Assembly: GCA_028697875.1 (NCBI GenBank)
Contig: JAQVEQ010000051.1
Span: 1-15,360, forward strand
Source of the DNA: Novosphingobium sp.
GTDB lineage: Bacteria; Pseudomonadota; Alphaproteobacteria; Sphingomonadales; Sphingomonadaceae
Reading direction: 5' to 3'
Length of the DNA stretch: 15,360 bases
The notes under the pieces are model-generated. The model was not told where the DNA came from, did not search any database, and was given only the letters and a program-made list of their open reading frames with translations. Positions 8,466-15,360 of this stretch are shown piece after piece (the first letter of the stretch is position 1; every line of letters begins with the position of its first letter). The position numbers were made by a program, and so were the translations under genes.

Positions 8466-8495
8466 ATTACAGGCAAAGGAATTCCACCATTTCAA
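8466..8495 (-). promoter_or_regulatory. Candidate leftward sigma-70-type promoter
   Basis: On the minus strand TTGAAA (8495-8490, one mismatch to TTGACA) and TGTAAT (8471-8466, one mismatch to TATAAT) are separated by 18 bp. No leftward protein gene lies directly downstream, so it would drive the candidate RNA described at 8150-8460. A chance match is possible. Confidence 0.3.
8475..8480 (+). promoter_or_regulatory. Shine-Dalgarno-like AAAGGA without a standard start codon
   Basis: AAAGGA is followed 8 bp later by ATT (8489-8491), in frame with hisI, where an ATG would be expected. No ATG, GTG or TTG lies in this frame between here and the ATG at 8540. This raises the possibility that hisI starts at a rare ATT codon. 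Confidence 0.35.
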
Positions 8496-8539
8496 GCGTT
8501 TCAGGCGATTCGCAAGACCGTGAACAAGGCACGGCCTTC

Positions 8540-8875
8540 ATGCCCAAGTTCGATGCCAACGGCCTGATGACAGGCGTTACCGTCCATGCCGGCAGCGGAG
8601 AAGTGCTGATGGTCGCCTTCCTCAACGAAGAGGCCCTGGCGAAAACCCGCGAGACCGGCTGCGCCCATTTCTATTCCCGTTCGCGCGGCAAGCTGTGGAT
8701 GAAGGGCGAAACGTCCGGCCATGTCCTGCGGGTGCAGGAAATCCTCGTCGATTGCGACCAGGATGCCATTGTCATGAAAGTCCTGCCCGAAGGCCCCGCC
8801 TGCCACACCGGTGCCGTAAGTTGCTTCTACCGCCGCCTCGACGGAGACCGGCTTGTCAGGCGGGACGGTGCCTGA
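8540..8875 (+). CDS. hisI: Phosphoribosyl-AMP cyclohydrolase (histidine biosynthesis)
   Basis: HisI opens the adenine ring of phosphoribosyl-AMP, an early step of histidine synthesis in the cytoplasm. From ATG 8540 the product is 111 residues. It has GEVLMVAFLNEEAL, FYSRSRGKLWMKGETSGH, the metal-binding DCDQDA (about 71-76) and GPACHTGAVSCF (about 86-96), with cysteines 72, 88 and 95 as the expected zinc ligands. There is no HisE domain, so it is a stand-alone enzyme, usual in alphaproteobacteria. The start is uncertain. The frame is open upstream to a TTG at 8396, and the residues just before the ATG (DSQDREQGTAF) look like the N-terminal segment of many alphaproteobacterial HisI proteins as I recall them. 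A start at ATT 8489, preceded by AAAGGA, would include that segment. Confidence 0.92.
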   Translation: MPKFDANGLMTGVTVHAGSGEVLMVAFLNEEALAKTRETGCAHFYSRSRGKLWMKGETSGHVLRVQEILVDCDQDAIVMKVLPEGPACHTGAVSCFYRRLDGDRLVRRDGA

Positions 8876-8895
8876 ACAAAAGCGCGCCGCAACCA

Positions 8896-8926
8896 TTGAA
8901 TGTCGGGGGCATGGGCCCCTTATAAG
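8896..8926 (+). promoter_or_regulatory. Candidate promoter for the acyl-CoA dehydrogenase gene
   Basis: TTGAAT (8896-8901) and TATAAG (8921-8926) lie 19 bp apart, or 18 bp if the -10 is read as TTATAA from 8920. The spacing is long and each hexamer has mismatches, but this AT-rich patch stands out in the GC-rich surroundings, 36 bp before the gene. Confidence 0.35.
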
Positions 8927-8939
8927 AAATTATAAGAAA
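8920..8939. repeat. Perfect tandem 10-bp repeat upstream of the acyl-CoA dehydrogenase gene
   Basis: TTATAAGAAA occurs twice head to tail (8920-8929 and 8930-8939), ending 23 bp before the ATG. One helical turn per copy puts both copies on the same DNA face. It duplicates a -10-like element, TATAAG, so it may give two start points or bind a regulator. Confidence 0.6.
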
Positions 8940-8962
8940 CATGTGAGCAAGGAAGGAGAGCC

Positions 8963-10765
8963 ATGCCGAGCTATCAGGCCCCGGTCCGGGATATGCGCTT
9001 CGTCATCAACGAACTGCTGGAACTGTCATCCCATGCGGACTTGCCCGGTTTCGAATCGGTAAGCCCCGACTTGGTCGACACGCTGGTCGAAGAGGCCGGG
9101 AAATTTACCAGCGAAGTGCTCGCCCCGCTCAATGCGACCGGCGACCGCGAAGGCTGCACTCGCCACGCGGATGGCAGTGTCACCACGCCGGCCGGATTCA
9201 AGGAGGCCTATGCCCGGTTCCGCGAGGCGGGCTGGGGCTCGATTTCCATGCCGGCCGAATACGGCGGGCAGGGCCTGCCCCATCCGTTCGCTTTCGTGGT
9301 CGAGGAGTTCGTCGATTCCGCCAATATCGGTTTCGGCCTGTTCCCCTTTCTGGCCGTGGGCGCGGTTGCGGCGATCTATGCTGCCGGAACGGAGGAACAG
9401 AAACAGACCTACCTGCCCAGGATGATTTCGGGCGAATGGCTCGGCACCATGAACCTGACCGAGCCGCATTGCGGCACCGATCTGGGCCTGATCCGCACCA
9501 AGGCGGAACCGCTGGACGATGGCTCCTACGCCATTTCGGGGACCAAGATCTTTATTTCCTCGGGCGAGCACGACCTGACCGAGAACATCATCCACCTCGT
9601 GCTGGCCAAGACGCCAGGCGCGCCGGAAGGGACCAAGGGCATTTCCCTGTTCCTGGTGCCCAAGGTGCTGGTGAACGCTGACGGATCGCTGGGGGAACGC
9701 AACGCCGTTTCCTGCGGTTCGCTGGAAGAGAAGATGGGCCTGCACGGCAGCGCCACTTGCGTCATGAATTACGACGGCGCCAAGGGCTGGATGGTCGGCG
9801 AGGAGAACAAGGGCCTGGCCGCCATGTTCGTGATGATGAACGCCGCGCGCCTCGGCGTCGGCATCCAGGGGCTGGGGCTGGCCGAAGTCGCGTATCAAAA
9901 CGCAGTCGCCTATGCCCGCGAACGGCGGCAGGGCAGGGCGCTGACCGGACCTGCCGAACCGGACGAGAAGGCCGATCCGATCATCGTCCATCCCGACGTC
10001 CGCCGCATGCTGATGGATGCCAAGGCACTGACCGAAGGGCTGCGCGCCCTTGCCCTGTGGAGCGGATTGCTGGTCGAACTGTCGCACAAGGCCAAGACGG
10101 AAGAGGAGCGGCGGGCGGCAGACGACCTCGTCGGCCTGCTGACGCCTGTGGTGAAAGGCTACACCACCGAAAGGGCCTTCGAGATCACCGTGAACATGCA
10201 GCAGGTCTTCGGCGGCCACGGTTATATCAGGGAATGGGGCATGGAGCAGTTCGTGCGCGATGCCCGCATCCCGATGATCTACGAAGGCACCAACGGCGTG
10301 CAGGCGATGGACCTGTGCGGGCGCAAGCTGCCCAAGCACGGCGGCCGCGCGGTGCAGGCCTTCTTCAAGCTGGTGGACGGCGAAGTCGCCGCCGCCATGG
10401 ACGACCCGCAACTGGGCGACCTCGCGGCGCGGCTCGGCAAGGCCGTGGGCGAACAGAAGGCCGCAACCATGTGGTTCCTGCAGAATGCGATGACCAACCC
10501 GAACAACCTCGGGGCGGGGGCATTCCATTACATGAACATCATGGGGATCGTGGCGGTCGGCCTGATGTGGCTCCGCATGGCCCGGATTGCCGCGGCAAAG
10601 CTGGCCGAAGGCGCGGATGACAAGGCGTTCTACGAAGCCAAGCTGACCACGGCCCGCTACTTTGCAGAGCGCATGATGCCCGATGCCGGAGCCTTGCGGC
10701 GCAAGATCGAAGGCGGTGCGGAAGCCATGATGGCGCTACCGCCCGAACTGTTCGAGCGGAGCTAA
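8963..10765 (+). CDS. Acyl-CoA dehydrogenase, DmdC-like long form
   Basis: This flavoenzyme would introduce an alpha-beta double bond into an acyl-CoA thioester. At 600 residues it belongs to the long acyl-CoA dehydrogenase group that includes 3-methylmercaptopropionyl-CoA dehydrogenase (DmdC), not the roughly 380-residue classical group. An N-terminal extension (MPSYQAPVRDMRFVINELLE) precedes the FAD fold, which carries GWGSISMPAEYGGQGLP, MNLTEPHCGTDLGLIRTKA, ISGTKIFISSGEHD and EEKMGLHGSATCVM. The helical part has VNMQQVFGGHGYIREWGMEQ and IPMIYEGTNGVQAMDL; the glutamate at about residue 441 is the likely catalytic base. A C-terminal domain typical of the long form follows. The true substrate cannot be read: a fatty acyl-CoA is as possible as a sulfur compound. 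AAGGAGAG lies 3-10 bp before the ATG. The TAA overlaps the stop of the convergent hydrolase gene. Confidence 0.94.
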   Translation: MPSYQAPVRDMRFVINELLELSSHADLPGFESVSPDLVDTLVEEAGKFTSEVLAPLNATGDREGCTRHADGSVTTPAGFKEAYARFREAGWGSISMPAEYGGQGLPHPFAFVVEEFVDSANIGFGLFPFLAVGAVAAIYAAGTEEQKQTYLPRMISGEWLGTMNLTEPHCGTDLGLIRTKAEPLDDGSYAISGTKIFISSGEHDLTENIIHLVLAKTPGAPEGTKGISLFLVPKVLVNADGSLGERNAVSCGSLEEKMGLHGSATCVMNYDGAKGWMVGEENKGLAAMFVMMNAARLGVGIQGLGLAEVAYQNAVAYARERRQGRALTGPAEPDEKADPIIVHPDVRRMLMDAKALTEGLRALALWSGLLVELSHKAKTEEERRAADDLVGLLTPVVKGYTTERAFEITVNMQQVFGGHGYIREWGMEQFVRDARIPMIYEGTNGVQAMDLCGRKLPKHGGRAVQAFFKLVDGEVAAAMDDPQLGDLAARLGKAVGEQKAATMWFLQNAMTNPNNLGAGAFHYMNIMGIVAVGLMWLRMARIAAAKLAEGADDKAFYEAKLTTARYFAERMMPDAGALRRKIEGGAEAMMALPPELFERS

Positions 10766-11487
10766 ACCCCTTTCTTCGGCGGGAATATCTCGCCGAAGAA
10801 ATTCAGCATGGCGGCCCAGCTCTGGCGGTCCGCGCTGGCATCGTAGGCGACTGCGTCGAGCGGGCGCCGATCGCTGGCCGGATCGGTAAAGCCGTGCCTT
10901 GCGCTGCTGTAGATGTGCAGGTGCCAGTCGGCCCCGGCCGCATCCATTTCCTGCATGAAAGCCAGCACATGTTCGCGCGGGACCATCGGGTCCTTGTCCC
11001 CGTGGCAGACGAGGATACGCGGACGGATCGCATCGCCCGGACCGGCGCGTTGCGCGGTGCCCAGCAGCCCGTGAAAACTGACCACCGCCGCCAGAACCTC
11101 GCCCGCACGCGCCGTTTCCAGCGCCGCCTGCCCGCCCATGCAGAAGCCGATTGCCCCAACAGGAAGCCCGGCCGCTTCGGGCAGGGCGCGGAGGGCCGCG
11201 ATGGCCGAGGCCAAACGCCGGCGATAGACCCGGTTGTCCGTGCGCAGTTCCTTGGCGAGTTCCTGCACGTTGGCGCCTTCCCCTGCCGCCGCGCCGTAGT
11301 AATCGGCCACCAGCACGAGGAAGCCGGCCTCAGCCAGCAAGGCCGCCTTCTGCGCCACGCGCGGGGTGATATTGGCAATCGTCGGAAAGACGGCGATTGC
11401 CGCGCGGGCCGGGCCGGCGGGCTTCGCCAGCCACCCCGTCAGCGCGACATCGCCGTCACGATAGGGGCACTGCTCCAGCCCGCTCAT
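10762..11487 (-). CDS. Dienelactone hydrolase family protein
   Basis: The 241-residue product is an alpha/beta hydrolase of the dienelactone hydrolase family. The expected triad is visible: Cys116 in the nucleophile elbow GFCMGG, an aspartate near residue 166 in HGDKDPMVP, and His198 in [11 protein letters not shown] cysteine nucleophile is the family's hallmark. No aromatic-degradation gene lies nearby, so a role in the beta-ketoadipate pathway is not supported, and the substrate is unknown. Its ATG overlaps the stop of cysK by four bases (11484-11487), so it is probably translated after cysK from the same mRNA. Its TAG overlaps the TAA of the convergent acyl-CoA dehydrogenase gene. The [17 protein letters not shown] start (here [18 protein letters not shown]) is normal for the family. 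Confidence 0.9.
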   Translation of the reverse strand: MSGLEQCPYRDGDVALTGWLAKPAGPARAAIAVFPTIANITPRVAQKAALLAEAGFLVLVADYYGAAAGEGANVQELAKELRTDNRVYRRRLASAIAALRALPEAAGLPVGAIGFCMGGQAALETARAGEVLAAVVSFHGLLGTAQRAGPGDAIRPRILVCHGDKDPMVPREHVLAFMQEMDAAGADWHLHIYSSARHGFTDPASDRRPLDAVAYDASADRQSWAAMLNFFGEIFPPKKGV

Positions 11488-12401
11488 TCCGGCAGGAAGT
11501 CGGGCACCGAAAGATAACGTTCACCCGTATCGTAGTTGAAGCCGAGCACGCGCGAACCCGCGTCCAGTTCCGGCAATTTCCTGGCGATTGCCGCCAGTGT
11601 CGCCCCGGAGCTGATCCCCACGAGAATCCCTTCCTCGCGGGCGCAGCGCCGCGCCATTTCCTTGGCCTCTTCCGCATCGACCTGGATTGCCCCGTCGATC
11701 GCCTGGGTATGGAGGTTGCCCGGAATGAAGCCCGCGCCGATCCCCTGGATCGGGTGAGGCCCCGGCTGCCCGCCGGAAATGACCGGGGAAAGCGCCGGCT
11801 CGACTGCGAAAGCCTTCATCCCTGCCCAGCTTTTCTTGAGTGCTTCGGCGCATCCGGTGAGGTGCCCGCCCGTGCCGACGCCGCTGATCAGGGCATCGAT
11901 GGGGGTATCTGCGAAATCGGCCAGGATTTCCTGCGCGGTCGTGCGCGCGTGGATGGCGACGTTGGCCGGGTTTTCGAACTGCTGCGGCATCCAGGCGCCC
12001 GGAGTCGAGGCGACCAGTTCCTGCGCCCGTTCCAGCGCCCCCTTCATGCCCTTTTCCCGGGGCGTGAGATCGAACGTGGCACCATAGGCAAGCATCAGCC
12101 GCCGCCGTTCGATCGACATGCTTTCGGGCATGACGAGGATCAGCTTGTAACCCTTGACCGCAGCGACCATGGCAAGGCCGATGCCGGTATTGCCCGATGT
12201 CGGTTCGATGATCGTCCCGCCGGGCTTGAGGCTGCCGTCGGCTTCCGCCGCTTCGACCATGGCAAGGCCGATTCGGTCTTTGATCGACCCGCCGGGGTTC
12301 GACCGTTCGGACTTCACCCAGACTTCATGGTCCGGGAACAGCCGGGAAAGGCGGACGTGCGGTGTCTGTCCGATGGTGGCGAGAATATTGTCTGCTTTCA
12401 T
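11484..12401 (-). CDS. cysK: Cysteine synthase (O-acetylserine sulfhydrylase)
   Basis: This PLP enzyme would make L-cysteine from O-acetylserine and sulfide. The 305-residue product has the fold-type II signature. [17 protein letters not shown] opens the protein, and [16 protein letters not shown] carries the PLP lysine at about residue 41. The substrate loop [16 protein letters not shown] spans about 66-81, with the phosphate-binding [10 protein letters not shown] further on. GISSGAT, late in the protein, places the serine that contacts the pyridine nitrogen. Length and motifs fit CysK; CysM is a less likely alternative. The ATG at 12401 overlaps the TGA of the upstream MFS gene as ATGA and has GAGGGA at suitable spacing. 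A frame extending further upstream is antisense-free but lies inside the MFS gene and was rejected. Co-translation with the transporter and the hydrolase is likely. Confidence 0.94.
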   Translation of the reverse strand: MKADNILATIGQTPHVRLSRLFPDHEVWVKSERSNPGGSIKDRIGLAMVEAAEADGSLKPGGTIIEPTSGNTGIGLAMVAAVKGYKLILVMPESMSIERRRLMLAYGATFDLTPREKGMKGALERAQELVASTPGAWMPQQFENPANVAIHARTTAQEILADFADTPIDALISGVGTGGHLTGCAEALKKSWAGMKAFAVEPALSPVISGGQPGPHPIQGIGAGFIPGNLHTQAIDGAIQVDAEEAKEMARRCAREEGILVGISSGATLAAIARKLPELDAGSRVLGFNYDTGERYLSVPDFLPE

Positions 12402-13672
12402 GTCGCACTTTCCCTCTCGTGATCGCGATACTGCGGTTCGAATGTCTTGGCCCGGCGGAGGCCCGGAAAGAGCCACGCCCAGATCGCCGTCACGATTATC
12501 GCACCTGCCCCGCCGAAGACAACCGCGCCGACAGCCCCGAGGAACGCGGCAGCAACGCCCGACTGCATTTCCCCCAGTTCGTTGGAAGCCGAAATGGCCA
12601 GGCCGGATATGGACGACACGCGGCCGCGCATCGAATCGGGGGTGTTGAGCTGGATCAGCGTCCCCCGGATGAACACGGACACCATGTCCGCTGCCCCGAG
12701 GACGAAAAGCATCGCCAGCGACAGCCACAGGTCGGTCGACAAGCCGAAGCCGATCGTGGCCGCGCCGAAGATCGCCACCGCCCAGAGCATTTTCACCCCG
12801 ACATTGCGTTCCACCGGGCGAAAGGACAGCCACAGGGCAACCGTGGCCGCGCCGAGGGCCGGGGCCCCCCGCATGATGCCGAGCCCTTCCGAACCGACTT
12901 GCAGGATATCGCGGGCGAAAACCGGCAGCATGGCTGTCGCCCCGCCCAGCAGCACGGCGAACAGGTCGAGCGTGATGCAGCCGAGGAGGAACCGCTCCTT
13001 CCAGGTGAACTGCACCCCTTCGACCATCCGCTTCACCGGATGGATTTCGCGCCCGTCTTCGGGCGGATGGACCGGCCTGATCGCAAGCGTCAGCAGCGCC
13101 GAACAGATCAGCAAGAGGAAGGAGAGGAAATAGGGCAGGGATGGCGAAAGGGCAAACAACAGGCCGCCCACCGCCGGGCCGACCACGGTCCCGATCTGCC
13201 AGGCGATGGAACTCAGGGCGATCGCCTTGGGCAACAGGCGGGGCGGAACGATATTGGGGCCGATGGCACTCATTGCCGGGCCGGTGAAGATCCGTGCCGC
13301 GCCGTGGGCCGCGGCAATGGTGAACAGGATCGGCAGGTTGAGCGCATCGAACCAGGTCAACAGGGCAAGAGCCAGCGCGCTGCAACTGTCGAGCAGGTTC
13401 GCAAGAACGGCCACCCGCCGCCGCTCGAAACGATCCGCGGCATAGCCGGCCACGGGTGTCAGCAGGAACAGCGGAATGAACTGGGCCAGTCCGAGCAGGC
13501 CGAGCTGGAAGGCCGCTTCGGGACGGGCCATCCCGTAATCGCTGCGGGCGATATCGTATGTCTGGTAGCCGATCAGGCCCACCATCGAGGGTGTCGAGAA
13601 TACGGCGAGGAAGCGCGCAGACCAGAAGAAGCGGTAATCGCGGATCTGCAGTGGCGAATTCGGCTCGTTCAC
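12398..13672 (-). CDS. MFS transporter, EntS-like group
   Basis: The 424-residue product is an integral inner-membrane protein with about 12 hydrophobic segments in two halves, split by a hydrophilic loop near residues 200-225 ([18 protein letters not shown]). The MFS loop 2-3 motif is present as [12 protein letters not shown] (about residues 75-86). The start, [20 protein letters not shown], and the late [20 protein letters not shown] are typical of the MFS_3 or EntS-like exporter group. The cargo is unknown. Coupling to cysK by ATGA suggests that it could move a compound of cysteine metabolism, which is inference only. The start is GTG at 13672; the nearest upstream ATG reads ATG-ACG-stop and cannot be used. 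No strong Shine-Dalgarno is seen. A palindrome lies 26-38 bp upstream of the start. Confidence 0.9.
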   Translation of the reverse strand: MNEPNSPLQIRDYRFFWSARFLAVFSTPSMVGLIGYQTYDIARSDYGMARPEAAFQLGLLGLAQFIPLFLLTPVAGYAADRFERRRVAVLANLLDSCSALALALLTWFDALNLPILFTIAAAHGAARIFTGPAMSAIGPNIVPPRLLPKAIALSSIAWQIGTVVGPAVGGLLFALSPSLPYFLSFLLLICSALLTLAIRPVHPPEDGREIHPVKRMVEGVQFTWKERFLLGCITLDLFAVLLGGATAMLPVFARDILQVGSEGLGIMRGAPALGAATVALWLSFRPVERNVGVKMLWAVAIFGAATIGFGLSTDLWLSLAMLFVLGAADMVSVFIRGTLIQLNTPDSMRGRVSSISGLAISASNELGEMQSGVAAAFLGAVGAVVFGGAGAIIVTAIWAWLFPGLRRAKTFEPQYRDHERESAT

Positions 13673-13697
13673 GTCATGCCCATGGCAGGGGCGGGAG

Positions 13698-13710
13698 CGC
13701 TTGCCAAGCG
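13698..13710. promoter_or_regulatory. Operator-like palindrome before the MFS gene
   Basis: CGCTTG-C-CAAGCG is a perfect 13-bp palindrome with a single central base, and further partial symmetry (GAG/TTC) lies outside. It sits in the 70-bp gap between the PilZ gene and the MFS-cysK-hydrolase unit, 26 bp before the GTG start. The place and form fit a repressor operator. No matching consensus is recognised. Confidence 0.4.
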
Positions 13711-13742
13711 TTCAACACGACCGAATGATAAAGATGTCGGGT

Positions 13743-14081
13743 TCAGCGCACCCGGCGCAGCTTCGGATTGGGCTGGATATCGTCGATCATCTTCATGAAA
13801 TCGTCGAGCCGCAGCAGCCGCTCGAACTGGAATCCCGCACGTTCGTCGCGAGTCCAGACGCAATAGGCCTCGATGCGCCCGATCAGGGGCAGGCGAATGA
13901 GCACACGGTCGCCGCGACCGACGTGCGCGGCATTGTCGATCATGAAGCCCCGCGCCGACACATTGACGATGTGCATCGTCATGTCTCCGCGATCGCGATG
14001 TTCTGCGATTACGGAAAAATCGATCGGATGCCTGGTCGCCAGACGCATGTCCGGGACGGATAGTTGTGCTCCTCCAGCCAC
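13743..14081 (-). CDS. PilZ domain protein (putative c-di-GMP receptor)
   Basis: The 112-residue product is essentially one PilZ domain. The c-di-GMP binding motifs are both present and correctly ordered: RxxxR as R13-LAT-R17 and (D/N)xSxxG as N40-V-S42-AR-G45. Beta-strand-like segments follow (DRVLIRLPLIGRIEAYCVW), then a short tail (FMKMIDDIQPNPKLRRVR). Such single-domain proteins pass the c-di-GMP signal to a partner, often in motility, adhesion or polysaccharide export; the partner is not visible here. It has no signal peptide, so it is probably cytoplasmic. The GTG start at 14081 was preferred because AGGGAGG precedes it at good spacing; a later ATG at 14048 also precedes the RxxxR motif but has no good ribosome-binding site. 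The gene follows tyrS by 83 bp. Confidence 0.88.
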   Translation of the reverse strand: MAGGAQLSVPDMRLATRHPIDFSVIAEHRDRGDMTMHIVNVSARGFMIDNAAHVGRGDRVLIRLPLIGRIEAYCVWTRDERAGFQFERLLRLDDFMKMIDDIQPNPKLRRVR

Positions 14082-14090
14082 TTTGCCGGT

Positions 14091-14098
14091 GCCTCCCT
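14091..14098 (-). promoter_or_regulatory. Shine-Dalgarno deciding the GTG start of the PilZ gene
   Basis: AGGGAGGC on the minus strand ends 9 bp before the GTG at 14081, and it favours this start over the ATG at 14048. Its AGGG is also the right arm of a weak hairpin (CCCTG with CAGGG, 14109-14113 and 14095-14099, loop of 9), which might partly hide the site in the mRNA. Confidence 0.6.
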
Positions 14099-14164
14099 GT
14101 TTGAAGTGCAGGGGCCGGTATGCCGGGAATTGGCTGCAAAATAGTAAATATGCCGTCCCCCCGG

Positions 14165-15360
14165 TTACGAAGCTAGGCGCAACACTCCGTGCTTCTTCTT
14201 CCCAAGGCTCAGCTTGATTTCCGCACCTGCGGCAACTTCGATCAGGAAGCCTGGGTCGGTCACCGCCTGATCGTCCAGCTTGACCGCGCCTTCGGCGATC
14301 TTGCGCTTCGCTTCGCCATTGGAAGCGGCAAAGCCGATGGCGGTGCAGGCCGCGCCGAGCCTTATGCCCTCGGCCGGGACTTCCAGCACGGGCAGGTCCT
14401 CGCCCAGGCCGCCGCCGGCAAAAGTGGTCGCCGCGGTCGCTTCCGCTGCCCTCGCGGCCTCATCCCCGCGGCACAGCCTGGTCACTTCATTGGCGAGCAC
14501 GACCTTGGCCGCGTTGATCTCGCTTCCTTCGAGCGCTTCGAGCTTGGCGATCTCGTCCAGCGGCAGGTCGGTAAACAGGCGCAGGAACCGGCCGACATCG
14601 CGGTCGTCGCTATTGCGCCAGTATTGCCAGAAGTCGTAGCTCGGCAATTGCCCTTCGTTGAGCCAGACCGCGCCCGCGGCGGTCTTGCCCATCTTCGCAC
14701 CGTCCGCCGTGGTCAGCAGTGGGGTGGTCACGCCGAACAGTTCCACGCCTTCCATCCGGCGGGTCAGTTCGATGCCGTTGACGATATTGCCCCACTGGTC
14801 CGACCCGCCGAGCTGCAACCGGCAGTCATAGCGCAGCGCCAGTTCCCGGAAGTCGTATGCCTGGAGGATCATGTAGTTGAATTCGAGGAAAGTCAGCGGC
14901 TGTTCGCGCTCGAGCCGCAGCTTGACCGAATCGAAGGTCAGCATGCGGTTGATCGTGAAGTGCGGGCCGACATTGCGCAGCAGATCGATATAGGACAGCG
15001 CGCTGAGCCATTCGTCGTTGTCGACCATCACGGCGTCGGTCGGCCCGTCGCCGAACGTCAGGAACCGTTCGAACACGGTGCGGATCGAAGCAATATTCTC
15101 CTGGATCGTTTCGGAAGTCAGCAGCTTGCGGCTTTCGTCCTTGCCGGAAGGATCGCCGACCTTGGTCGTCCCGCCGCCCATGACGACGATCGGCTTGTGC
15201 CCGGCCTGCTGGAGGCGGCGCAGCATCATGATTTGCACAAGGCTGCCCACATGGAGCGATGGCACCGTGGCGTCGAAGCCGATATAGCCGGGGACGATCT
15301 GCTGCTGCGCAAGGGCGTCGAGCCCCTCCGCATCGGTGAGCTGATGGATGTAGCCGCGTT
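14165..15360 (-). CDS. tyrS: Tyrosyl-tRNA synthetase (N-terminus beyond the window)
   Basis: TyrRS attaches tyrosine to tRNA-Tyr in the cytoplasm. About 397 residues are visible and the frame stays open to the right edge, so only some 10-20 N-terminal residues should be missing for a family of 400-420. Motifs run in order. The HIGH-type motif appears as [29 protein letters not shown] follows, then the tyrosine and tRNA site [26 protein letters not shown] comes next, and the KMSKS-type loop is [19 protein letters not shown]-terminal S4-like RNA-binding domain follows ([28 protein letters not shown]). The first visible part, [19 protein letters not shown], is the usual N-terminal helix. The GTG at 15265 is an internal codon, not the start. 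The small PilZ gene lies downstream on the same strand. Confidence 0.96.
   Translation of the reverse strand, partial: RGYIHQLTDAEGLDALAQQQIVPGYIGFDATVPSLHVGSLVQIMMLRRLQQAGHKPIVVMGGGTTKVGDPSGKDESRKLLTSETIQENIASIRTVFERFLTFGDGPTDAVMVDNDEWLSALSYIDLLRNVGPHFTINRMLTFDSVKLRLEREQPLTFLEFNYMILQAYDFRELALRYDCRLQLGGSDQWGNIVNGIELTRRMEGVELFGVTTPLLTTADGAKMGKTAAGAVWLNEGQLPSYDFWQYWRNSDDRDVGRFLRLFTDLPLDEIAKLEALEGSEINAAKVVLANEVTRLCRGDEAARAAEATAATTFAGGGLGEDLPVLEVPAEGIRLGAACTAIGFAASNGEAKRKIAEGAVKLDDQAVTDPGFLIEVAAGAEIKLSLGKKKHGVLRLAS

Larger units (their letters stand above)
8144..8539. other. Gene-free interval between comF and hisI, rich in inverted repeats
   Basis: About 400 bp with no convincing protein-coding gene. 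Short frames cross it on both strands, but none shows family motifs, a good ribosome-binding site and sensible ends together. What it does hold is structure: a perfect 12-bp hairpin (8160-8187), an 8-bp inverted repeat (8253-8260 with 8314-8321), a 9-bp inverted repeat (8328-8336 with 8370-8378), a 7-bp inverted repeat (8410-8416 with 8431-8437) and a 6-bp hairpin (8445-8461). The 3' part must also contain the hisI leader. I do not recognise SRP RNA, RNase P RNA, tmRNA or 6S RNA here. Confidence 0.7.

Noticed and set aside
7322..8476. N-terminal extension of the methyltransferase frame across comF and the gene-free interval
   Set aside because: The extension is antisense to comF and has no family motif; a good start with AGGGGA lies at 7321.
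12402..13385. N-terminal extension of the cysK frame through the MFS gene
   Set aside because: It lies in another frame of a well-supported MFS gene, and CysK similarity begins at the ATG at 12401.
1..15360. Mobile elements, CRISPR arrays, phage genes, toxin-antitoxin or defence genes
   Set aside because: No transposase, integrase, regularly spaced repeats, attachment-site pairs or defence-type domains were seen; all clear genes are core or metabolic.

Overview
The window is 15.4 kb of GC-rich, gene-dense bacterial chromosome. Every recognisable product is a core or housekeeping-type protein. The gene content points to an alphaproteobacterium, most likely a sphingomonad (Erythrobacter, Altererythrobacter or Novosphingobium type). 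Pointers are the two-subunit glycyl-tRNA synthetase followed by pyruvate phosphate dikinase, a stand-alone HisI, a DmdC-like acyl-CoA dehydrogenase, and a methyltransferase/ComF divergent pair. This placement is inferred from protein style and gene order, not from a database search.

Layout: (1) A secreted TraB/GumN-type protein runs leftwards off the window edge (1-598, minus). (2) Divergent from it is the rightward cluster glyQ-glyS-ppdK (746-6548): glyQ and glyS overlap by ATGA, and ppdK follows after 71 bp containing a perfect tandem 9-bp repeat. (3) A leftward SAM-dependent methyltransferase (6545-7321) converges on ppdK with overlapping stop codons and diverges from comF (7397-8143). (4) A gene-free stretch of about 400 bp (8144-8539) follows. 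It holds a 12-bp-stem hairpin, several other inverted repeats and a promoter-like sequence on the minus strand; together these make a plausible but unproven small-RNA locus. (5) Rightward hisI and a 600-residue acyl-CoA dehydrogenase come next (8540-10765). (6) The rest is leftward, in transcription order: tyrS (cut by the right edge), a Pilz-domain protein, an MFS transporter, a cysteine synthase and a dienelactone-hydrolase-like protein (15360 down to 10762). The last three overlap by ATGA at each junction and look like one translationally coupled unit.

Functionally the genes serve translation (glycyl- and tyrosyl-tRNA synthetases), central carbon metabolism (PPDK), histidine and cysteine biosynthesis, acyl-CoA oxidation, uptake-type or salvage functions (ComF), and c-di-GMP sensing (PilZ). 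No mobile element, CRISPR array, tRNA, rRNA or phage gene was seen. There is no convincing new multi-gene system here. The observations most worth a second look are the structured 8150-8495 locus, the uncertain and possibly non-canonical start of hisI, and two convergent gene pairs that share the same four-base CTAA double stop.
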